A stretch of 36,196 nucleotides of DNA from Pseudomonadota bacterium (GTDB taxonomy: Bacteria; Pseudomonadota; Gammaproteobacteria; Burkholderiales; Rhodocyclaceae): assembly GCA_018262245.1 (NCBI GenBank), contig JAGTRV010000008.1, forward strand, positions 1 to 36,196. Direction: 5' to 3'. Numbering within the stretch: the first letter of the stretch is position 1; each line of letters starts with the position of its first letter. Shown one piece after another: positions 32,291-36,196 of the stretch. The notes under the pieces were generated by a model. That model did no database searches. It saw only the letters and a program-made list of their open reading frames with translations, and was not told the origin of the DNA. Position numbers and translations under genes: made by a program.

Positions 32291-33064
32291 CTATTCTACA
32301 AGTTCGCGGTAGGCATGCCACGAAGCGTGGCCGAGAATCGGCATGATCACGACCAGACCGAAGAGCAGGGTGGCGAAACCGAGCAGAGTCAGCCCAACGA
32401 GCAGGGCCGCCCAGAGCAGCAGCGGACCGGTGTTCTGCATGAAGCTGCGCAGGCTGGTCATCATGGCCGTGGCGACATCGGCATCGCGGTCGAGCATCAG
32501 TGGGACTGACACGACGGCCAACGCATAGACGAAGAGCGCCAATCCGCTGCCGAGCAGGAACCAGGTTGCGGTGAAGGCCAGGTGCTGGCCGTCGAACAGG
32601 ATTTCGTTCAGGTAGGCGCTGGCTATCGGCGTCGAGTCGGCACCGATCAGGGCAAAGGCGACGGCAGAAAAGCGCTCCCACATCAGTGTGATCAGCGCCA
32701 GGATCAGACCGAAGAGGGCCAGCGACTGGCCGTTGCGCGCGAAGCATTTGAGCGAATCGATGAACAGAATTTTCTCGCCGGCTTCTGTTCGGCGGCTCAG
32801 CTCGTAGAGCCCCGCAGCCAGCAAGGGCGCGACGAGGAAGAAGCCGGAAATGGAAACGGTCAGCAGATGCGGCGTTTCGAGCAGCGCGAGAATGATCAGA
32901 TCGCCGCCCAGTGCGAACAGCAGACCATAGGCCAGCGATGGCAAAGGATTGGCCCTGAGGTCGTGCCAGCCGGCGCGCAGCCAAAACCAAGGGCGATCGG
33001 CGGCGATGCGCCGAATGTGGGGCAAAGACATCCCTTGCGCATGGAAATCAGAAAGCGGATTCAT
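32291..33064 (-). CDS. DUF2189-type integral membrane protein
   Basis: IAADRPWFWLRAGWHDLRANPLPSLAYGLLFALGGDLIILALL... several TM segments. Confidence 0.82.
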   Translation of the reverse strand: MNPLSDFHAQGMSLPHIRRIAADRPWFWLRAGWHDLRANPLPSLAYGLLFALGGDLIILALLETPHLLTVSISGFFLVAPLLAAGLYELSRRTEAGEKILFIDSLKCFARNGQSLALFGLILALITLMWERFSAVAFALIGADSTPIASAYLNEILFDGQHLAFTATWFLLGSGLALFVYALAVVSVPLMLDRDADVATAMMTSLRSFMQNTGPLLLWAALLVGLTLLGFATLLFGLVVIMPILGHASWHAYRELVE

Positions 33065-33283
33065 GGCAGCCTCCTCGGTTGGGGTTACGATTATTTGACC
33101 ATGGAGAGGGGGCGGGGTTCAGTAGATGGCTAGGTCCGGGATCGGCCATAAGCGGCCAGTGTTTTTGCCTCGAATAGCAGACGCACTCACTCTCTTTGAG
33201 TATGCTATATACCTATTTTGTGCTTTGGTAACTATTTGCTTGAAGCGCAACCTCCTATACCCACGCTCGCCATTTCCGGTTCG

Positions 33284-34036
33284 ATGAACAATCCAACTAC
33301 AACCATCATTAGGCCACGCGAAGTTTCCTACGCGGGATTTTTACTCATTGGCTCGTTGTTGCTGGGGGTGGTGCAGGTTCCGTTTGAGGTTATGAGTTAT
33401 GTCTCACAAGAGCAACACGGATTTGCCATCTTTCTTGGCGTCTTAGTAGCGGTCTTCGGGGCATTAACGCTGCTATTGGTTTCAAAAATAAAGCAACGAA
33501 AAAACTGGGCCAGATGGGTCATGGGTGTTGTTGTGATTCTCGGCTTTGTCTCAACCCTCAATTCATTCGAGGAGCAATGGAAGGAAAGTACGCTCAGGAC
33601 AGTCTTGGATTGCCTTAGCGGGTTGATGGAGCTAGTTGCCGTAGGGGTACTTTTTGCACGGCGTAGCAACGACTGGTTCGCAAATCAATCAGAAATAAAC
33701 CTACCTCCTAACTCACCTGAAGAAGTTAGCGAAGGCAGGCCCAGCGTAACCAGCATGGGCTATTTATGTCCCTGTTGTGGACTACGAATCGCCTTTTTGT
33801 CCAAAGTTGTTCAAGCGATGGGGAGCCATCGGACTTGCCCATACTGCAATAAGAAAATTAAACGCGATGTGGTGTACGGGAAATTTTTCTTGTTGATGTT
33901 TGTGGTTGGCTTACCTATCAAACTGCTTGGAAAAACTGTTCCAGCGTTCTCGTTTTTTGGCAGTTCAATAACAACTGCATTGGTCACCGGATTTCTTATT
34001 ATGCTTTGCATGGGCTTCAAGGAAGACCTAGCCTAA
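33284..34036 (+). CDS. Orphan multi-TM protein with central zinc ribbon
   Basis: Several TM segments plus YLCPCCGLRIAFLSKVVQAMGSHRTCPYCNKK; visibly AT-richer codon usage than neighbours. The ORF opens at 33218; the ATG at 33284 is the likelier start. Confidence 0.7.
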   Translation: MNNPTTTIIRPREVSYAGFLLIGSLLLGVVQVPFEVMSYVSQEQHGFAIFLGVLVAVFGALTLLLVSKIKQRKNWARWVMGVVVILGFVSTLNSFEEQWKESTLRTVLDCLSGLMELVAVGVLFARRSNDWFANQSEINLPPNSPEEVSEGRPSVTSMGYLCPCCGLRIAFLSKVVQAMGSHRTCPYCNKKIKRDVVYGKFFLLMFVVGLPIKLLGKTVPAFSFFGSSITTALVTGFLIMLCMGFKEDLA

Positions 34037-34144
34037 TTGAAGGTCTGCTTTTCCATCGGTCCAAGGACCGGATTGGGCACAACCCAGCCTCTCAAAAGCT
34101 CCCATCGCTTTCATGGCTATCCTTTTTCCGGTTCGGAAGCGCAA

Positions 34145-34179
34145 AAGAAAAACGCCCGCTTCATGCGGGCGTTTTTCTT
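34145..34179. terminator. Bidirectional intrinsic terminator between the orphan ORF and purC
   Basis: Perfect 15-bp stem AAGAAAAACGCCCGC / GCGGGCGTTTTTCTT, 5-nt loop TTCAT. Confidence 0.9.
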
Positions 34180-34193
34180 GAAGTGACGGTCGC

Positions 34194-35126
34194 TTACAGC
34201 GTCTTGCCGGTCAGCTTTTCGTAGGCTTCGATGTACTTGGCGCTGGTGCGGGCGATGACGTCGGCCGGCAGTTTCGGCCCGGGAGCAACCTTGCCCCAGT
34301 CCAGGGTTTCGAGGTAATCGCGGACGTATTGCTTGTCGTAGGACGGCGGGTTGCTGCCTTCCTGATACTGGTCGGCTGGCCAGAAACGCGAGGAATCCGG
34401 GGTCAGGGCTTCGTCGATCAGGTGCAGGGTGCCGGCGGCGTCGATGCCGAACTCGAACTTGGTGTCGGCGATGATGATGCCGCGGCCACGGGCGTAGGCG
34501 GAGGCTTCTTCGTACAGGCGGATGGCGGCGATGCGGGCTTCGTCGGCCAGTCCGGCACCGTTCTTGCCGGTCCCGGCCAGCGCTTCGGCGAGGTCGGCGG
34601 CGCAGTTGGCCTGGGCGGTGGCGAAGGAGACGTTCTCGTCATGGTCGCCGACGGCGGCCTTGGTGGCCGGTGTGAAGATCGGGGAGGGCAGCTTGGCGGC
34701 CATCTTCAGGCCGGCCGGCAGCGCGATGCCGCAGATGGCGCCGGTTTCCTGATAGTCCTTCCAGCCGGAACCGATCACGTAACCACGGACGACGGCTTCG
34801 ATCGGCAGCGGCTTCAGGCGCTTGACGACGACGGCGCGGCCGCGCACCTGTTCACGCTCGTTTTCGGCGACGACGGTTTCGGGATCGATGCCGGTCAGTT
34901 GATTCGGGACGATGTGGCCGAGTTTGTCGAACCAGAAATTGGCGACAGCCTGCAGGACTTCACCCTTGCGCGGAATCGGGTCCGGCAGGATGACGTCGAA
35001 GGCGGACAGGCGGTCGGTGGTGACGATCAGCAGCTTGTCGGCGTCGACGGCGTAGATGTCGCGGACCTTGCCCTTGTTGATCAGGGGCAGGCTGGTGATG
35101 GTGGATTCGAAAAGCGGAGCGGTCAC
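34194..35126 (-). CDS. purC: SAICAR synthase (phosphoribosylaminoimidazole-succinocarboxamide synthase)
   Basis: [104 protein letters not shown] at 35126 preferred over the TTG at 35147. Confidence 0.96.
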   Translation of the reverse strand: MTAPLFESTITSLPLINKGKVRDIYAVDADKLLIVTTDRLSAFDVILPDPIPRKGEVLQAVANFWFDKLGHIVPNQLTGIDPETVVAENEREQVRGRAVVVKRLKPLPIEAVVRGYVIGSGWKDYQETGAICGIALPAGLKMAAKLPSPIFTPATKAAVGDHDENVSFATAQANCAADLAEALAGTGKNGAGLADEARIAAIRLYEEASAYARGRGIIIADTKFEFGIDAAGTLHLIDEALTPDSSRFWPADQYQEGSNPPSYDKQYVRDYLETLDWGKVAPGPKLPADVIARTSAKYIEAYEKLTGKTL

Positions 35127-35154
35127 GGTCGTGGTCCCGATAAGCAAAACGCAG

Positions 35155-35160
35155 ATTATA
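35155..35160 (-). promoter_or_regulatory. purC: Consensus -10 element (TATAAT) upstream of purC
   Basis: Minus-strand TATAAT about 29 bp upstream of the GTG start; no strong -35 at canonical spacing. Confidence 0.45.
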
Positions 35161-35200
35161 AATTATTACCGGGCAATCAAATCCGTTGCCGATTTGCAAA

Positions 35201-36196
35201 CTAGTGCTGAATGCCTTCTTCGGCAGCCAGTTTCTTGCGCATGCGGCGAGTGCCCCAGGCAACCAGTCCGGCGATCACCGGAATCGATACGGCGGTGATT
35301 ACGTCGGTATTGAAGTGGTGAAGTTCTTTGGTGCCCTTGGCGATGTACTGGACCAGTTGCGAGCCGTAGTAGGTCAGCACGACCACCGACAGGCCTTCAA
35401 CGGCTTCCTGCAGGTGTAGCTGGAGTTTGGCGCGGCGATTCATCTGGCCGAGCAGTTCCTGGTTCTGGCGTTCCAGTTCGATGTCGACGCGGGTGCGCAG
35501 CAACTGACTGTTGCGGGCGACGCGGGCGGAGAGTTCTTCCTGTCGGCGGCTGATCGCTTCGCAGGTGTTCATGGCCGGCAGTAGCCGGCGCTGCATGAAT
35601 TCGAAGAAGGTAGGCAGGCCGGAGATGCGCGTTTCGCGCAGTTCCTCGATGCGCTGCATGACCAGTCCGTGATAGGCCCGGGAAGCGCCGAAGCGGAAGG
35701 TGGTGCGGGCGACGGAGTGCTCGACGTCGGCGGCCAGCGCCGATAGCATGCCGAGCACTTCGCGTTCGTCAGTCGGCGACTTGGCATGGCCGATGCGGTC
35801 CATCATGTCGGCCAGTTTCTTCTCGCCGTCGTACAGCCAGCGCCCGACTTCCTTGGCGACCGGCAGGCCGAGCAGGGCCATCATCCGGTAAGTCTCGATC
35901 TCGACCAGGCGTTGCACGGTGCGCCCGGCCTGGCGCTGGGTCATGCCGGTATCGAGGACGAGGAAGCGCGAGAAGCCGTTGTCGATCTTGAAGTCGGTGA
36001 AAACCCAGGCATTGCCGTCGGCGACCTGCGCCGCAACCATCTGGCGACCGCTCGGGCTCAGCTTGGCGAGGACCGAATCGGGGCTGATTTCATCGGTCGA
36101 GCGCAGTTCGACATGCGTCGCGACGATCAGTTTGCCGGGAATGGCCGACATCCATTCCGGATGGACGGCATCGAAGGCCGTTGCGTCGGGGTCGAG
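35201..36196 (-). CDS. DUF3422-family membrane-associated protein, N-terminus truncated by the window edge
   Basis: Frame is open to position 36196 (LDPDATAFDAVHPEWMSAIPGKLIVATHVELRSTDE...), with C-terminal TM segments. Confidence 0.82.
   Translation of the reverse strand, partial: LDPDATAFDAVHPEWMSAIPGKLIVATHVELRSTDEISPDSVLAKLSPSGRQMVAAQVADGNAWVFTDFKIDNGFSRFLVLDTGMTQRQAGRTVQRLVEIETYRMMALLGLPVAKEVGRWLYDGEKKLADMMDRIGHAKSPTDEREVLGMLSALAADVEHSVARTTFRFGASRAYHGLVMQRIEELRETRISGLPTFFEFMQRRLLPAMNTCEAISRRQEELSARVARNSQLLRTRVDIELERQNQELLGQMNRRAKLQLHLQEAVEGLSVVVLTYYGSQLVQYIAKGTKELHHFNTDVITAVSIPVIAGLVAWGTRRMRKKLAAEEGIQH

Noticed and set aside
34036-34090. Small GGTCC-AA-GGACC inverted repeat downstream of the orphan ORF
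   Set aside because: Five-bp stem with a two-base loop is too weak and common to interpret.

Overview
This 36.2 kb window is dense, GC-rich bacterial chromosome, almost certainly betaproteobacterial. The gene content and order look Rhodocyclales-like (Dechloromonas/Azonexus relatives), but the taxon is inferred and was not searched. Most of it is housekeeping. In order it contains: argH (partial, -); algZ/algR-type LytS-LytTR two-component system (+); a zinc-ribbon/TM/glutaredoxin protein (+); a stand-alone RNase H-fold protein (-); pepN (-); a TPMT-like methyltransferase and a thioredoxin-fold protein (-); hemC-hemD-hemX-hemY (+); a small Cys-rich ORF (+); hemF, purD, purH, fis, dusB, menA-like, ubiH-like, pepP, murU, amgK (all -); lptD-surA-pdxA-rsmA (+); DUF2892 protein, Crp/Fnr regulator, xthA, DUF4124/glutaredoxin-like, prlC, DUF2189 membrane protein (all -); an AT-richer orphan membrane/zinc-ribbon ORF (+); purC (-); and a DUF3422 protein (partial, -). 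I saw no rRNA, tRNA, CRISPR array, transposase, phage or toxin-antitoxin module. There is no clear-cut novel multi-gene system. The better leads are a heptad-periodic inverted repeat abutting the purH start codon, a CRP-like palindrome beside a Crp/Fnr gene and its DUF2892 neighbour, terminator-like hairpins placed just upstream of start codons (prlC, hemF), a terminator embedded antisense in a small ORF, and the orphan low-GC zinc-ribbon membrane protein.
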